A stretch of 59,908 nucleotides of DNA from Xanthomonas euvesicatoria pv. euvesicatoria (GCF_020880415.1 NZ_JAJIUJ010000012.1:1-59908), one strand, 5' to 3'. Shown: positions 42,943-52,024, counted from the stretch's first letter. The notes: generated by a model not told the origin, from the letters alone. Translations and numbers: made by a program.

Positions 42943-45900
42943 GCGTCAGCCCCGTCACCGACCCGTACCTGCAGTTGCCGCTGCACGGCGTGCGCCTGAT
43001 CGAGGCCAGCGCCGGCACCGGCAAGACCTTTACGCTGGCCACGTTGTTCACCCGGCTGGTGGTCGAGCGTGGCTTGCGCATCGGCCAGATCCTTGCGGTG
43101 ACCTTCACCGAAGCGGCCACGCAGGAGCTGCGCCGCCGCATTCGCGAACGCCTGGTGCTGGCCGCAAGCCTGGTTCCCGAGGCGCCATCGCCTCTCGCAG
43201 GAGCGGCTTCGGCCGCGACCGAGTCGTCCGCAATCCAGTCGCCCGACGCCCCATCGGCTTCTGCAGGAGCGGCCCTGGGCGCGACCGACCTCGCCGATGC
43301 CCCGTCGCAGCCAGGGCCGCTCCTCCATGAAGCGCCCGACGTGTTACTCACCCGCGCCATCCTCGCCACCCATCTGGGCGGCGGCAGCGAAACGCCCGTC
43401 GCCTTGCGTCGCCGCCTGCAGCAGGCGGTGGAAGAAATCGATCTGGCCGCGGTGTTCACCATCCACGGCTTTTGCGCGCGCGTGCTGCGCGAACACGCAC
43501 TGGAAAGCGGCCAGGCGTTCGCCGCGCCGGAACTGCTCGCCAACGATCGCCAATTGCTTGGCGAAGTGGCGGCCGATCTGTGGCGGCAGCGCGCCGCCGA
43601 TGCGGTGATGGCCGAAGATCTCATCGCCCTGTGGTCGGGCGGCCCCGAGGCCTTGGCCAGCGATCTGCGCGCGCTGGTGCGGCACCCGACGCTGTTGCCG
43701 GCAGTCGCCACAACCACCGACGATGCACCTGCCTTGCTGCAGGCCGCGCACGCGGCAGCCAACGCACTGGCCGCCGCATTCCAGACGCACGGCACCGCAT
43801 TCTTCGACGCCATCATGGCGGCCATCGAGGGCGGCATCCTGAGCAAGGTCAGCTACAAACCCGAGTGGCTGGCATCGCTGTGGCACTGGTTCGAAACCTT
43901 CGCCGCTGCGCCTGCGCTCAACACCGCGCCGCATGCCAAGTTGCTCAAGTTGACCGCGGCGGAACTGGCTGCCGGCACCAACAAGAAGTTCGTCGATCGC
44001 ACGCCGTCTTCGCCGATGAGCCACCAGATCGATGGCTATCTCACTGCGCTGGCGCGCGTGGAAGAATGGCGCAGCCGTCGCCGTATCGCATTGCTGCACG
44101 CGCTGCGCGACGATGCCATCGCACGGCTGGCGCTGCTCAAGCGGCAACGCCGCGTGCAGACCTACGACGACCTGGTCGATGGGGTGGCGCACGCATTGCA
44201 AGGCGCGCAGGCCGACGCCTTGGTCAAACGCCTGCGCACGCAATACGCCATCGCGTTGGTGGACGAATTCCAGGACACCGACGACCGCCAGTGGTCGATC
44301 TTTTCCAACGTGTTCGGCGAAGGCCCGCTCGCACGAGCAGCAGGGCTGGAACCGGCGCTGTTTCTGATCGGCGACCCCAAGCAGGCCATCTACGGCTTCC
44401 GTGGCGGCGATGTGCGCACCTATCTGGCCGCGGCCGTCACCGCCGAACTGGCGCCGCCGCTGAGCCACAACTTCCGCTCGCGCCCCGGTGTGCTGGCGGC
44501 CATCGACGCGCTGTACGCACAGGCCGGCTACGCCGATGCCTTCCTCACCGACGGCATTGCCTTCCATCCGGTGCGGGCCGGGACCAAGCGCGTGGATGAA
44601 GACCTGCAACGCGATGGCGTCACTGCGCCGGCACTGACGCTGTGGCGCGCGCCGGAACCGCCGCCGCCTGCGAAAGGTAAGCCCAAGCCCTGGAGCGCCG
44701 GCCGCGCACGCGAGCTGGCCACCGCCGCCTGCGTTGCCGCGATCCGCGGCTGGTTGGCCGGCGGCCGCGACGGCACGGCCACGGTGTGCGGCCGGCCGGT
44801 GCAGGCCGGCGATATCGCCGTGCTGGTGCGCAGCCACGGCGAGGCCACGCGCATCCAGCAGGCGCTCGGCGCGGTGGGCATTCCGGCGGTGGCCGCCGGC
44901 AAGCAAAGTCTGTTCGCCACCGAACAGGCGCTGGAAGTGCTCGCCTTGCTGCAGGCCTTGCTCGATCCGGGCGACGACAGCCGCCTGCGCGCCGCCTTGG
45001 CCACGGTGTTGATCGGCGAAGACGCCATCGCCATCGCCGCACTTGAACGCGACGGCGAGCGTCACCGCCACTGGCAGCAACAGGCGCTGGACTGGCGCGA
45101 ACGCTGGCAGCGCGGCGGCCCGCTCGCCCTGATCGGCGAACTCGGCGCCACCCACGGGCAACGCCTGCTTGCCCTGGTTGATGGCGAACGCCGCCTCACC
45201 AACTATCTGCAACTGGCCGAACTGCTGCAGGAAGCCGACGCGCGCGCACTCGGCCCGCATGGCCTGGTCGACTGGCTGTCGCGGCGCATCGCCAATGCCG
45301 ACGACAACGACGAAGCCCAGCAGTTGCGGCTGGAATCGGACGCACGCCGCGTGCAGATCGTCACCCTGCACAAGAGCAAGGGCCTGGAATATCCGCTGGT
45401 GTTCCTGCCGTATATCGGCATCGGCCGCAGCGACAAGGGCGCCGGCCGTCATTGCGTGGTGCATGCGCCGGACGTGGGCCGCCAGTTGCACTGGAAGACA
45501 GAGCGCGACGACCCGAGCTGGAGCGCCGCCGAAGCCGCCTGGAAACAGGAACAACGTGCCGAAGACGCGCGCCTGCTGTATGTCGGCCTGACCCGCGCCG
45601 AGCACGCGCTGTGGATCGCCAGCGGCCCGTTCCATCAGCACGAACGCACTGCGTTGTCGGCCATGCTGCGTGCGCTCGATGCGCTGCAGGGCGCGGCAGG
45701 CGAGGGCACCGTGGTGGTGGACACCAGCACGCCGCCGGCCCACTTGCCGCGGCTGCCGGCGCCGATCGAGGCGCAGGTGCCGCCCGCGCGCAGCGCGCAA
45801 CGGCACATCGCCCCGGAATGGTGGGTGTATAGCTTCACCCAACTGGCCAACGCCGATGCCGGCGCGGCCACCGACCCGATGGCCAGCGCCACCGTCGTCG

Positions 45901-46991
45901 GCAGCGGCGGCAGCGATGAACCGTCCGGCAGCGAGGCGGTTGCCGTGGCCGTTGCCAGCGACGCCGAGCCGTTCGATCCGCGCTTTGCCGGCAACCGCTT
46001 CGGCGTGGTGATGCACGATGTGTTCGAACGTTGCGACTTCGCCGCCTGGCAGGCCTGGCGGCCCAGTCAACCCGCGCCCGACGGCCAGGCCGCACCCATC
46101 CTCCAGGCCCTGCAACGCGGCGGCTACGCCCAGGACGACCTCGACGACGGCCTGCGCATGCTCACCGCGCTGATCGGCCACACGCTCACCGTGGCCTTGC
46201 CCGAAGGCACCCGCCTGGCCGACGTGCCCGAACCGCAGCGCCGCAACGAAATGGAATTCCATTTCGCCATGCGGCCCACCCGCGTCGATGCGTTGCTGGC
46301 CCTGCTGCATCGGTTCGGCGTGGTCGGCGACCGCCAGGCCTTCGGCGCGCGCCAGCGCCTGGAAGGCCTGATGACCGGCCTGATCGACCTCACCTACAGC
46401 GTGGACGGGCGCTGGTATGTGCTGGACTACAAATCCAACCGCCTGCCCAGCTACGACGCCGACGCCCTGGCGCGGGCCATGGCGCACAGCGAGTACGAAC
46501 TGCAGGCGCTGATCTACACCGTAGCGTTGCACCGCTGGCTGCGCTTCCGTCTGGGCGAGGCCTACGACTACGCCCGCGACTTCGGCGGCGTGCGCTATCT
46601 GTTCTGTCGCGGCCTGGATGCCGGGCGCCCTGCGGAGGCTGCCGGGTCGGAAGCCGTTGCCGAAACCCCTGGCCATTCCATCGCGGGCCAGCGCATGTCC
46701 GCAACCGCGCGCGATTCCACGGGCGACAGACCCGATTCCGCTCCGAACGCCGGCGCCACCACCACCGGCGATATGCGCGCGCCGCTTGGCGATCCGGCAC
46801 CGGGCATCCACGCCTGGCGCTTCGAACCGGCGCTGGTGCTGGCCGTGGACGCCTTGTTCGCCGGCAAGCTCGCAGATGCGCTGTCCAATGACGCGCCAGC
46901 GCAAGGTTCCCGCAACGGCCTCGAGCCCCTCTCCCCCCGGGAGAGGGGTTGGGGCGAGGGTACGTCCGCACCAGGGACCCCCACACCATGA
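42939..46991 (+). CDS. recB: Exodeoxyribonuclease V beta subunit RecB, with repeat-encoded insertions
   Basis: The product is 1350 residues, longer than most RecB. It has a UvrD-type helicase (Walker A ASAGTGKT, residues 23-30; LVDEFQDTDD near 440; LHKSKGLEYPLVF) and a C-terminal nuclease with GVVMHDVFE and the catalytic LDYKSN near residue 1162. Residues about 84-130, between motif Ia and the next helix, are encoded by three copies of a dispersed palindromic repeat. The last about 21 residues (EPLSPRERGWGEG) come from another repeat type. A further low-complexity stretch precedes the final IHAWRFEP block. The catalytic motifs are intact, so activity is expected. Confidence 0.93.
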   Translation: MSVSPVTDPYLQLPLHGVRLIEASAGTGKTFTLATLFTRLVVERGLRIGQILAVTFTEAATQELRRRIRERLVLAASLVPEAPSPLAGAASAATESSAIQSPDAPSASAGAALGATDLADAPSQPGPLLHEAPDVLLTRAILATHLGGGSETPVALRRRLQQAVEEIDLAAVFTIHGFCARVLREHALESGQAFAAPELLANDRQLLGEVAADLWRQRAADAVMAEDLIALWSGGPEALASDLRALVRHPTLLPAVATTTDDAPALLQAAHAAANALAAAFQTHGTAFFDAIMAAIEGGILSKVSYKPEWLASLWHWFETFAAAPALNTAPHAKLLKLTAAELAAGTNKKFVDRTPSSPMSHQIDGYLTALARVEEWRSRRRIALLHALRDDAIARLALLKRQRRVQTYDDLVDGVAHALQGAQADALVKRLRTQYAIALVDEFQDTDDRQWSIFSNVFGEGPLARAAGLEPALFLIGDPKQAIYGFRGGDVRTYLAAAVTAELAPPLSHNFRSRPGVLAAIDALYAQAGYADAFLTDGIAFHPVRAGTKRVDEDLQRDGVTAPALTLWRAPEPPPPAKGKPKPWSAGRARELATAACVAAIRGWLAGGRDGTATVCGRPVQAGDIAVLVRSHGEATRIQQALGAVGIPAVAAGKQSLFATEQALEVLALLQALLDPGDDSRLRAALATVLIGEDAIAIAALERDGERHRHWQQQALDWRERWQRGGPLALIGELGATHGQRLLALVDGERRLTNYLQLAELLQEADARALGPHGLVDWLSRRIANADDNDEAQQLRLESDARRVQIVTLHKSKGLEYPLVFLPYIGIGRSDKGAGRHCVVHAPDVGRQLHWKTERDDPSWSAAEAAWKQEQRAEDARLLYVGLTRAEHALWIASGPFHQHERTALSAMLRALDALQGAAGEGTVVVDTSTPPAHLPRLPAPIEAQVPPARSAQRHIAPEWWVYSFTQLANADAGAATDPMASATVVGSGGSDEPSGSEAVAVAVASDAEPFDPRFAGNRFGVVMHDVFERCDFAAWQAWRPSQPAPDGQAAPILQALQRGGYAQDDLDDGLRMLTALIGHTLTVALPEGTRLADVPEPQRRNEMEFHFAMRPTRVDALLALLHRFGVVGDRQAFGARQRLEGLMTGLIDLTYSVDGRWYVLDYKSNRLPSYDADALARAMAHSEYELQALIYTVALHRWLRFRLGEAYDYARDFGGVRYLFCRGLDAGRPAEAAGSEAVAETPGHSIAGQRMSATARDSTGDRPDSAPNAGATTTGDMRAPLGDPAPGIHAWRFEPALVLAVDALFAGKLADALSNDAPAQGSRNGLEPLSPRERGWGEGTSAPGTPTP
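43197..43326. repeat. In-frame palindromic repeats inside recB
   Basis: gcaggagcggc...gcgac occurs at 43197-43219 and 43263-43285, and its reverse complement (gtcgcagccagggccgctcctcc) at 43304-43326. The last two form a near-perfect hairpin. They belong to the family seen intergenically at 25071-25139. They encode an Ala/Pro/Ser-rich segment and keep the frame. Confidence 0.85.
46926..46965. repeat. CCCTCTCC/GGAGAGGG repeat forming the recB 3' end
   Basis: CCCCTCTCCCC and GGGAGAGGGG (46926-46948) form a palindrome followed by TTGGGGCGAGGGTACG. This element type is widespread in Xanthomonas, and a second copy lies inside recD at 47688-47738. Here it encodes the C-terminal PLSPRERGWGEGT of RecB. 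Confidence 0.85.
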
Positions 46992-47197
46992 AGCAACGCA
47001 CCACGCCACTGGCATGGCCGACCCGCACCGCGTCCAAGCCTCTCCGTGATCGCGCCGAGCAGGCACCGCCCGCGAGCCACGGGCGCCAATGCCGCTGCGC
47101 GCCCGCAAAGCAAGCCAGCGCCGCGCATGCCAGCACAGGTGCGCGGAGCATGACGGGGCGCGAGCGCGCGTGCGCCAAGGGAATGCCGACGCCATGA
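46988..47197 (+). CDS. Possible 69-residue bridging ORF between recB and recD
   Basis: An open frame of 69 codons starts with an ATG that overlaps the recB stop (ATGA) and ends with a TGA that overlaps the recD ATG (ATGA). The product is Arg/Ala/Thr-rich (MKQRTTPLAWPTRTASKPLR at the start) and resembles no family I know. It may be a real small protein, a translational relay that carries ribosomes from recB to recD, or chance. No ribosome site of its own is evident. Confidence 0.35.
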   Translation: MKQRTTPLAWPTRTASKPLRDRAEQAPPASHGRQCRCAPAKQASAAHASTGARSMTGRERACAKGMPTP

Positions 47198-49569
47198 CCC
47201 ATCCAAACCTGCTCGCCGCCCTCAACCAGAGCGGCGCCCTGCGCACCTTGGATCTGGCCTTCGCGCAAAGCCTGCAACGCCTGGAGCCGGACACCGACCC
47301 ACAGATGCTGGCCGGCGCCGCGCTCGCCTCGCTGGCGGTCACCAGCGGCCACGCCGGCCTGGACCCCGCCCGCGCCGCCATGTTGCTGGACGCGCGCGAC
47401 GGCCCGCCGCCCACCTTCCCGGACCCCGCCGACTGGCAACGCAGCCTGGCCGCCTCGCGCTGGGTCGACCAACCGCAGCCCGACGCCCCGGCCGCCGCCG
47501 ATTGCCCGCTCGTCCTCGAACGCGGCCTGCTCTACCTGCGCCGCTACCGCGAGTACGAACGCCGCCTGGCCCTGGGCCTGCAACGCATCGCCGCGCAACC
47601 GCTGCCGCCGGTCGACGCCGCCACGCTGGCGCCGCTGTTCGCGCAGTTGTTCCCGAACGCGATCCCAACCCCTCGCACCGCGGAGCCAACCCCTCTCCCC
47701 CCGGGAGAGGGTGCCCGACGGGCGGGTGAGGGTACGGGCCTGCCCGCGCCAATCCACTACCAAGAGGGAACAACCCCCCCCACGCCATCCCACCCCCCGG
47801 ACCGCCAGGCCCAGGCCGCCGCACTCGCGCTACGCCGCGCGTTACTGCTGGTCACCGGCGGCCCGGGCACCGGCAAGACCACCACCATCGCCCGCCTGCT
47901 GTTGCTGCGCATCGCCCAGGCACGGGCATCCAGCACGCCGGCCCCACGCATCGCCCTGGCCGCGCCCACCGGCCGCGCCGCCGAGCGCATGGCCGAAAGC
48001 CTGCGCGCCGCCATCGCGCGTGCCATCGCCGACGGCATCCAGCTCCCGGCCGCCGGCTCGCTTCCCGCACCATCGGGAAGCGCCGGCCTCATCACGTCCA
48101 CGCATCCGACCAACGCCGCCGCGCCCGCGTCCACCGGCGCCGGATTGGAACTGCAGACGCATGCCGCCTCAGAGCAGGGCGGGCCGCCCAGCTGGGAAGC
48201 GCTGCTGCCCAGCGGCGCCAGTACCCTGCATCGTCTGCTCGGCGTCATCCCGGATTCCCCGCACTTCCACCACAACGCCGACAACCCGCTGCCGTTCGAC
48301 CTGATCGTCGTCGACGAAGCCTCCATGGTCGACCTGCCGCTGATGTGCAAACTGGTCGACGCCGTCGCCGATGGCACCCAGCTGATCCTGCTTGGCGATG
48401 CCGACCAGCTGCCTTCGGTGGAAGCCGGCGACGTGCTGGCCGCCATCCTGCAGGCCGCCGGCCCGGGCGATGCCCTGCAGCCCGAAGACGCCCAGGCACT
48501 GCAATCGCTGCTCGGCAGCGCGCCCGTCGAGCGTCCGCCTGCGGTCACCTCCGCCACCCGCAGCGGCGGCCTGGACGGCCACCGCGTGCACCTGCTGCGC
48601 GGCTATCGCCAGGCGCAGGATTTCGCACTGGCGCCACTGGCCGACGCCATCCGCGCCGGCGATGCCGACACCGCCCTGGCCCTGCTGCGCAGCGGCGAAC
48701 TGCCCGGCGTGCACTTCCACGAAGACGGCGAAGATCCGCTGGCACTCGGCCGCGACGCGCTGCTCGCGCACTGGCGCGCGCTGGCCAACGCCCAGGACCC
48801 CGCCGCCGCCCTGCGCGATGCCGGCCGCCTGCGCCTGCTCACCGCGGTGCGTGCCGGCCCGCAAGGCGCACGCGGCCTCAACGCCCGCATCGAACAACTG
48901 CTCGCCGACACCGGCTCCGGCGCCCGCCGTCTGGGCGGCGCCTCGCCCTGGTTCCAGGGCCGCCTGCTGCTGATCACCGAAAACAGCTATCGCCACGGCC
49001 TGTTCAATGGCGATGTCGGTATCTGCCTGCGCAGCGACGCGGGCCCTTCCCCCGGGCAGGGCGACGCAAGTGCCGTGACCGCGCGCGGCCACGCGGCACC
49101 GTCGTCAAGGCCGGGCCACGCTGGCGACAGCGCACGCCATGACGCCCCCGCCACCGACCGCCGTGCCCAAGGCCCCTTGGTCGCCTGGTTCGAAGGCGAC
49201 GGCGACGGCCAGGTGCGCGGCTTCCACCCCGCCGCACTGCCCGCGCACGAAAGCGCCTTCGCCATGACCGTGCACAAGGCCCAGGGCAGCGAATTCGACG
49301 AGGTCTGGCTGCAACTGCCCACCCGCGACGCCCGCGTACTCAGCCGCGAACTGCTCTACACCGGCATCACCCGCGCCCGCCGCGCCCTGCACCTGGCCGC
49401 CAGCGAAGCGGTCATGCGCGCCGCACTGGCACGCCACGCCGCGCGGATCTCGGGCTTGGCGTGGCGGTTGGGTGCAAAAGACGACAAGCCACCGCCGGTT
49501 CCAGCACCCACGCCAGCGCCGCTTCCACAACCGCCGCCCAGTGCGCCTGTGCAAGGTGCGCTGTTCTGA
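47194..49569 (+). CDS. recD: Exodeoxyribonuclease V alpha subunit RecD
   Basis: The product is 791 residues, longer than the roughly 600 of E. coli RecD. It is a superfamily 1B helicase with Walker A GGPGTGKTTT (about 222-231), LIVVDEASMVDLPLM (about 370), LLGDADQLPSVEAGDVL and the C-terminal AMTVHKAQGSEFDEVWL and YTGITRARRALHL. Residues about 165-182 (PTPLPPGEGARRAGEG) come from an intergenic-type repeat. Other low-complexity stretches lie around 290-330 and 615-650, and the tail is Pro-rich. ATG 47194 overlaps the end of the bridging ORF. Confidence 0.93.
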   Translation: MTHPNLLAALNQSGALRTLDLAFAQSLQRLEPDTDPQMLAGAALASLAVTSGHAGLDPARAAMLLDARDGPPPTFPDPADWQRSLAASRWVDQPQPDAPAAADCPLVLERGLLYLRRYREYERRLALGLQRIAAQPLPPVDAATLAPLFAQLFPNAIPTPRTAEPTPLPPGEGARRAGEGTGLPAPIHYQEGTTPPTPSHPPDRQAQAAALALRRALLLVTGGPGTGKTTTIARLLLLRIAQARASSTPAPRIALAAPTGRAAERMAESLRAAIARAIADGIQLPAAGSLPAPSGSAGLITSTHPTNAAAPASTGAGLELQTHAASEQGGPPSWEALLPSGASTLHRLLGVIPDSPHFHHNADNPLPFDLIVVDEASMVDLPLMCKLVDAVADGTQLILLGDADQLPSVEAGDVLAAILQAAGPGDALQPEDAQALQSLLGSAPVERPPAVTSATRSGGLDGHRVHLLRGYRQAQDFALAPLADAIRAGDADTALALLRSGELPGVHFHEDGEDPLALGRDALLAHWRALANAQDPAAALRDAGRLRLLTAVRAGPQGARGLNARIEQLLADTGSGARRLGGASPWFQGRLLLITENSYRHGLFNGDVGICLRSDAGPSPGQGDASAVTARGHAAPSSRPGHAGDSARHDAPATDRRAQGPLVAWFEGDGDGQVRGFHPAALPAHESAFAMTVHKAQGSEFDEVWLQLPTRDARVLSRELLYTGITRARRALHLAASEAVMRAALARHAARISGLAWRLGAKDDKPPPVPAPTPAPLPQPPPSAPVQGALF
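47688..47738. repeat. In-frame CCCTCTCC/GGGAGAGGG repeat inside recD
   Basis: ACCCCTCTCCCCCCGGGAG and what follows (to GGTGAGGGTACGGG) match the repeat at the end of recB. The palindrome cccctctcccc/ccgggagaggg is intact. It adds about 17 residues just before the ATPase core of RecD and preserves the frame. Confidence 0.85.
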
Positions 49570-49623
49570 TCAATCCAGTCGGTGCCGGCGCTGTCCCGCA
49601 ATGGCCGACTGCACATTGGTCAC

Positions 49624-49906
49624 ATGATCAGGAGCTTTACTGACAAGGAAGCCGAAAAGATCTGGGCTGGGTGAGCGTTCCCGCCGGTTGCCTGCCGACA
49701 TCCAATTGGTCGCGCGCCGCAAGTTGCGCATGCTCAATGCCGCCGCGCATCTCGACAATCTGCCGATTCCGCCCGCCAACCGGCTGGAAGCGTCGAAGGG
49801 CGAGCGGCCCGGCCAGTACCGCATCCGGATCAACGATCAATGGCGCATCTGCTTCCGATGGATGGAAGGCGATGTGGTCCAGGTCGAAATCGTCGATTAC
49901 CACTGA
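49624..49906 (+). pseudogene. higB: Frameshifted HigB/RelE-type toxin gene
   Basis: From ATG 49624 the frame reads MIRSFTDKEAEKIWAG and then hits TGA at 49672. Removing one G from the run 49669-49671 restores GERSRRLPADIQLVARRKLR and continues in frame to DQWRICFRWMEGDVVQVEIV and the stop at 49906. That gives a typical HigB (RelE superfamily) RNase of about 93 residues. The single-base insertion therefore inactivates the toxin, unless the ribosome shifts frame or translation starts at 49688. The antitoxin downstream is intact. Confidence 0.8.
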
Positions 49907-49923
49907 GCACGAGGCATCTGTCG

Positions 49924-50214
49924 ATGACGGTCCTACCCAATATCCACCCTGGCGAAATTCTGCTTGAGGAGTTACTCGAGCCTCTGGGCATCAGCCAGAA
50001 CGCACTGGCACGCGCCACCGGCGTCCCGCCGCGCGGTATCAACGAAATCGTGCTAGGCAAGCGCGGCATCACTGCCGACACTGCCATGCGTCTGGCCGCC
50101 GCGTTGGGAACCTCCGAGCGCTTCTGGCTTGGCCTGCAGGCCGACGACGAACTGGAGCAGGCGCATCGCGCGCTGGGCGACTTGCCGGCGCGGATCAAGC
50201 GGCTGGCGGCATGA
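49924..50214 (+). CDS. higA: HigA-family antitoxin (XRE-type DNA-binding protein)
   Basis: The product is 96 residues. The HigA start NIHPGEILLEELLEPLGIS is followed by the helix-turn-helix ISQNALARATGVPPRGINEI and the typical C-terminal block FWLGLQADDELEQA. HigA neutralises HigB and represses the operon. ATG 49924 starts 17 bp after the toxin stop. With the toxin frameshifted, HigA may persist only as a regulator. Confidence 0.92.
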   Translation: MTVLPNIHPGEILLEELLEPLGISQNALARATGVPPRGINEIVLGKRGITADTAMRLAAALGTSERFWLGLQADDELEQAHRALGDLPARIKRLAA

Positions 50215-50320
50215 TCCGGGCGGCTTCCAGCACATGCTGCTAAGTCGGCGCAGCGTGTGCGCTGCTCGCGAACACCGGCGTCGGGTTGGGCTGATGCGGC
50301 GGCGTGCCGGCCGGTGACGC

Positions 50321-50382
50321 TTCGTCGCCGCACACAGGAATTCACCACGCCGCCCGGGCGCTGCGCTGGAGGTGGGTAACGT
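50321..50382 (+). promoter_or_regulatory. Imperfect PIP box with -10 motif upstream of xopQ
   Basis: TTCGT (50321-50325), 15 bp, then TTCAC (50341-50345) is close to the plant-inducible-promoter consensus TTCGB-N15-TTCGB bound by HrpX. After 31 bp comes TAACGT (50377-50382), matching the YANNNT -10 at the required 30-32 bp distance. The second half site deviates by one base. The expected transcript would have a leader of about 140 nt. The remainder of the 313-bp gap 50215-50527 contains no supported gene. Confidence 0.65.
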
Positions 50383-50527
50383 TGCGAGCCTGGCCGTCCG
50401 CTGGATCGCGTGATCGCGCCGTACGCCATTGCCGCGGCCCACGGTCGCACGCGTGAGCGCGAACACGCGACTGTTCGTGTTGCCGACGGGGCTGCCAGCA
50501 CCGCCTTTCACTGCCAGAGGTCCTCCC

Positions 50528-51922
50528 ATGCAGCCCACCGCAATCCGTTCCACCGTCGGCTTGCCCGGCGCAGACATGACGGCTGACCTACGCGATCCTG
50601 CACCCGTCGCCGTGCCGGCACATTCCGCCGCAGACGCGGCCGCGCCGCCGCCGGGCGCCTTGCAGACCATCGTTGGCCGTCCTCCTCGCCCGGACGGACC
50701 ACGGCACCGCCGCGCGCAGAGCTTGCCCGCGCGATTGACGCCTGCCCAGCGCGGCATGCTGGCCGAGCTGGGCGTGGCCGACACGTCCGTGCTGACGCCC
50801 ACCGAGACGGCCGTGCTGCGGGAGCTGCGTCTGCACCGGCCGCCGTTGCCGCTCGACACGCTGCTGTTCACCGACCCGAACAAGGACCCCGACGATGTCG
50901 TGACCTACACCATCGCCAAGCAGCTGCAGGCCGAAGGCTTTTTGCGTCTGACCGACGTCGTCGTCACCCTGGGCGATGCCGACATGCGATCGCAACGCGC
51001 GCAGCTGGCCAAAGGTGTCTTCGATCGCCTGGCATTGCCGGAGGTTCGCGTCGCGCGCGGTCAGGACTATCCCATGACGTCCACGCAGGCCCGGGAGCAT
51101 TCCAAGTTCCTCGCCGAGGGAGCCGCGCTGCGTGCGGCGCCGGACGCGGTGCACACCGATGGCGTCCGCGCGATGCGCGAGCGTCTGGCGACCTCGCCCC
51201 ACAAGCTCGGCATGGTGGTCATCGCCGGAATGACCGACGCCAGCGCCTTGCTTGCGGAGGCGGGCGATCTGGTGCGGGAAAAGCTCGCCTCCATCACCAT
51301 CATGGGGGGCATCGACCCGGCCAGGGACGCCGATGGTCTCGTGCAACCGGACACGCGCGCCTACAACAACGCCACCGACATCCACGCCGCCCGTGCGCTC
51401 TACCGCCGCGCGCAGCAACTCGGCATTCCGCTGCGCATCCTGAGCAAGGAAGCTGCCTACAGGGCCGCCGTACCGCCAGCGTTCTACGAAGGCATCGCGC
51501 GCAATGGCCACCCCGTGGGCGAGTATCTGCGCGATGTGCAGAAAAACGCCTTGAAAGGCCTGTGGGAAGGCATCCAGGCCAACCTGATCCCCGGCCTGGA
51601 TACGGCGTGGTTCTTCCGTACGTTCGTCGCAGCACAACCGCAGGATCCAGCGGCAGCGGATCAGCAAGGCGCCATGAGCTTCGACGCCATCTGGCCGCAG
51701 GTGACCAAGCTCAATCTCTACGATCCGCTGACCCTGCTGGCAGCGCTGCCAGGCGCCGCGCGCCTGCTGTTCCAGCCAACCCCCATGCACCGCGAGGGAG
51801 CCAGCCCGGTGGAGCACGTGGGCCACGCCGAGGTTGTGCGTCCGGAAAAAGCCAGGCTGTTGCTGTCGGCGCTGGCCAAGGCCGCGCTCGCCCAGCAGGA
51901 CGAGGGGCAACGCGGGCGCTGA
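50528..51922 (+). CDS. xopQ: Type III effector XopQ (HopQ1 family, nucleoside-hydrolase-like)
   Basis: The 464-residue product, injected into plant cells, suppresses immunity and is recognised in Nicotiana by Roq1. The length is the canonical one. The 14-3-3-binding motif RRAQSLP puts Ser at residue 65, and the nucleoside-hydrolase-like motif TDPNKDPDD puts Asp at residue 116, both as in studied XopQ proteins. NNATDIHAA near the second half is part of the hydrolase fold. The N-terminal roughly 60 residues are Ala/Pro/Ser-rich, as expected for a secretion signal. GAGGT precedes the ATG at 50528, and a PIP-like promoter lies upstream. Confidence 0.95.
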   Translation: MQPTAIRSTVGLPGADMTADLRDPAPVAVPAHSAADAAAPPPGALQTIVGRPPRPDGPRHRRAQSLPARLTPAQRGMLAELGVADTSVLTPTETAVLRELRLHRPPLPLDTLLFTDPNKDPDDVVTYTIAKQLQAEGFLRLTDVVVTLGDADMRSQRAQLAKGVFDRLALPEVRVARGQDYPMTSTQAREHSKFLAEGAALRAAPDAVHTDGVRAMRERLATSPHKLGMVVIAGMTDASALLAEAGDLVREKLASITIMGGIDPARDADGLVQPDTRAYNNATDIHAARALYRRAQQLGIPLRILSKEAAYRAAVPPAFYEGIARNGHPVGEYLRDVQKNALKGLWEGIQANLIPGLDTAWFFRTFVAAQPQDPAAADQQGAMSFDAIWPQVTKLNLYDPLTLLAALPGAARLLFQPTPMHREGASPVEHVGHAEVVRPEKARLLLSALAKAALAQQDEGQRGR

Positions 51923-52024
51923 GCGCTCCGCAGCTTTCGCGGAGTGGCGCCGTCGGGCGTCACCCGCGAAGCGCGAGGTTGGACTTCCCCTCCAGTCCGT
52001 CCGCCTGCCAACAGGCCGGGCGGA

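Noticed and set aside
43344..47414. A 1356-codon open frame antisense to recB
   Set aside because: It lies opposite all RecB helicase and nuclease motifs and has biased, motif-free composition.
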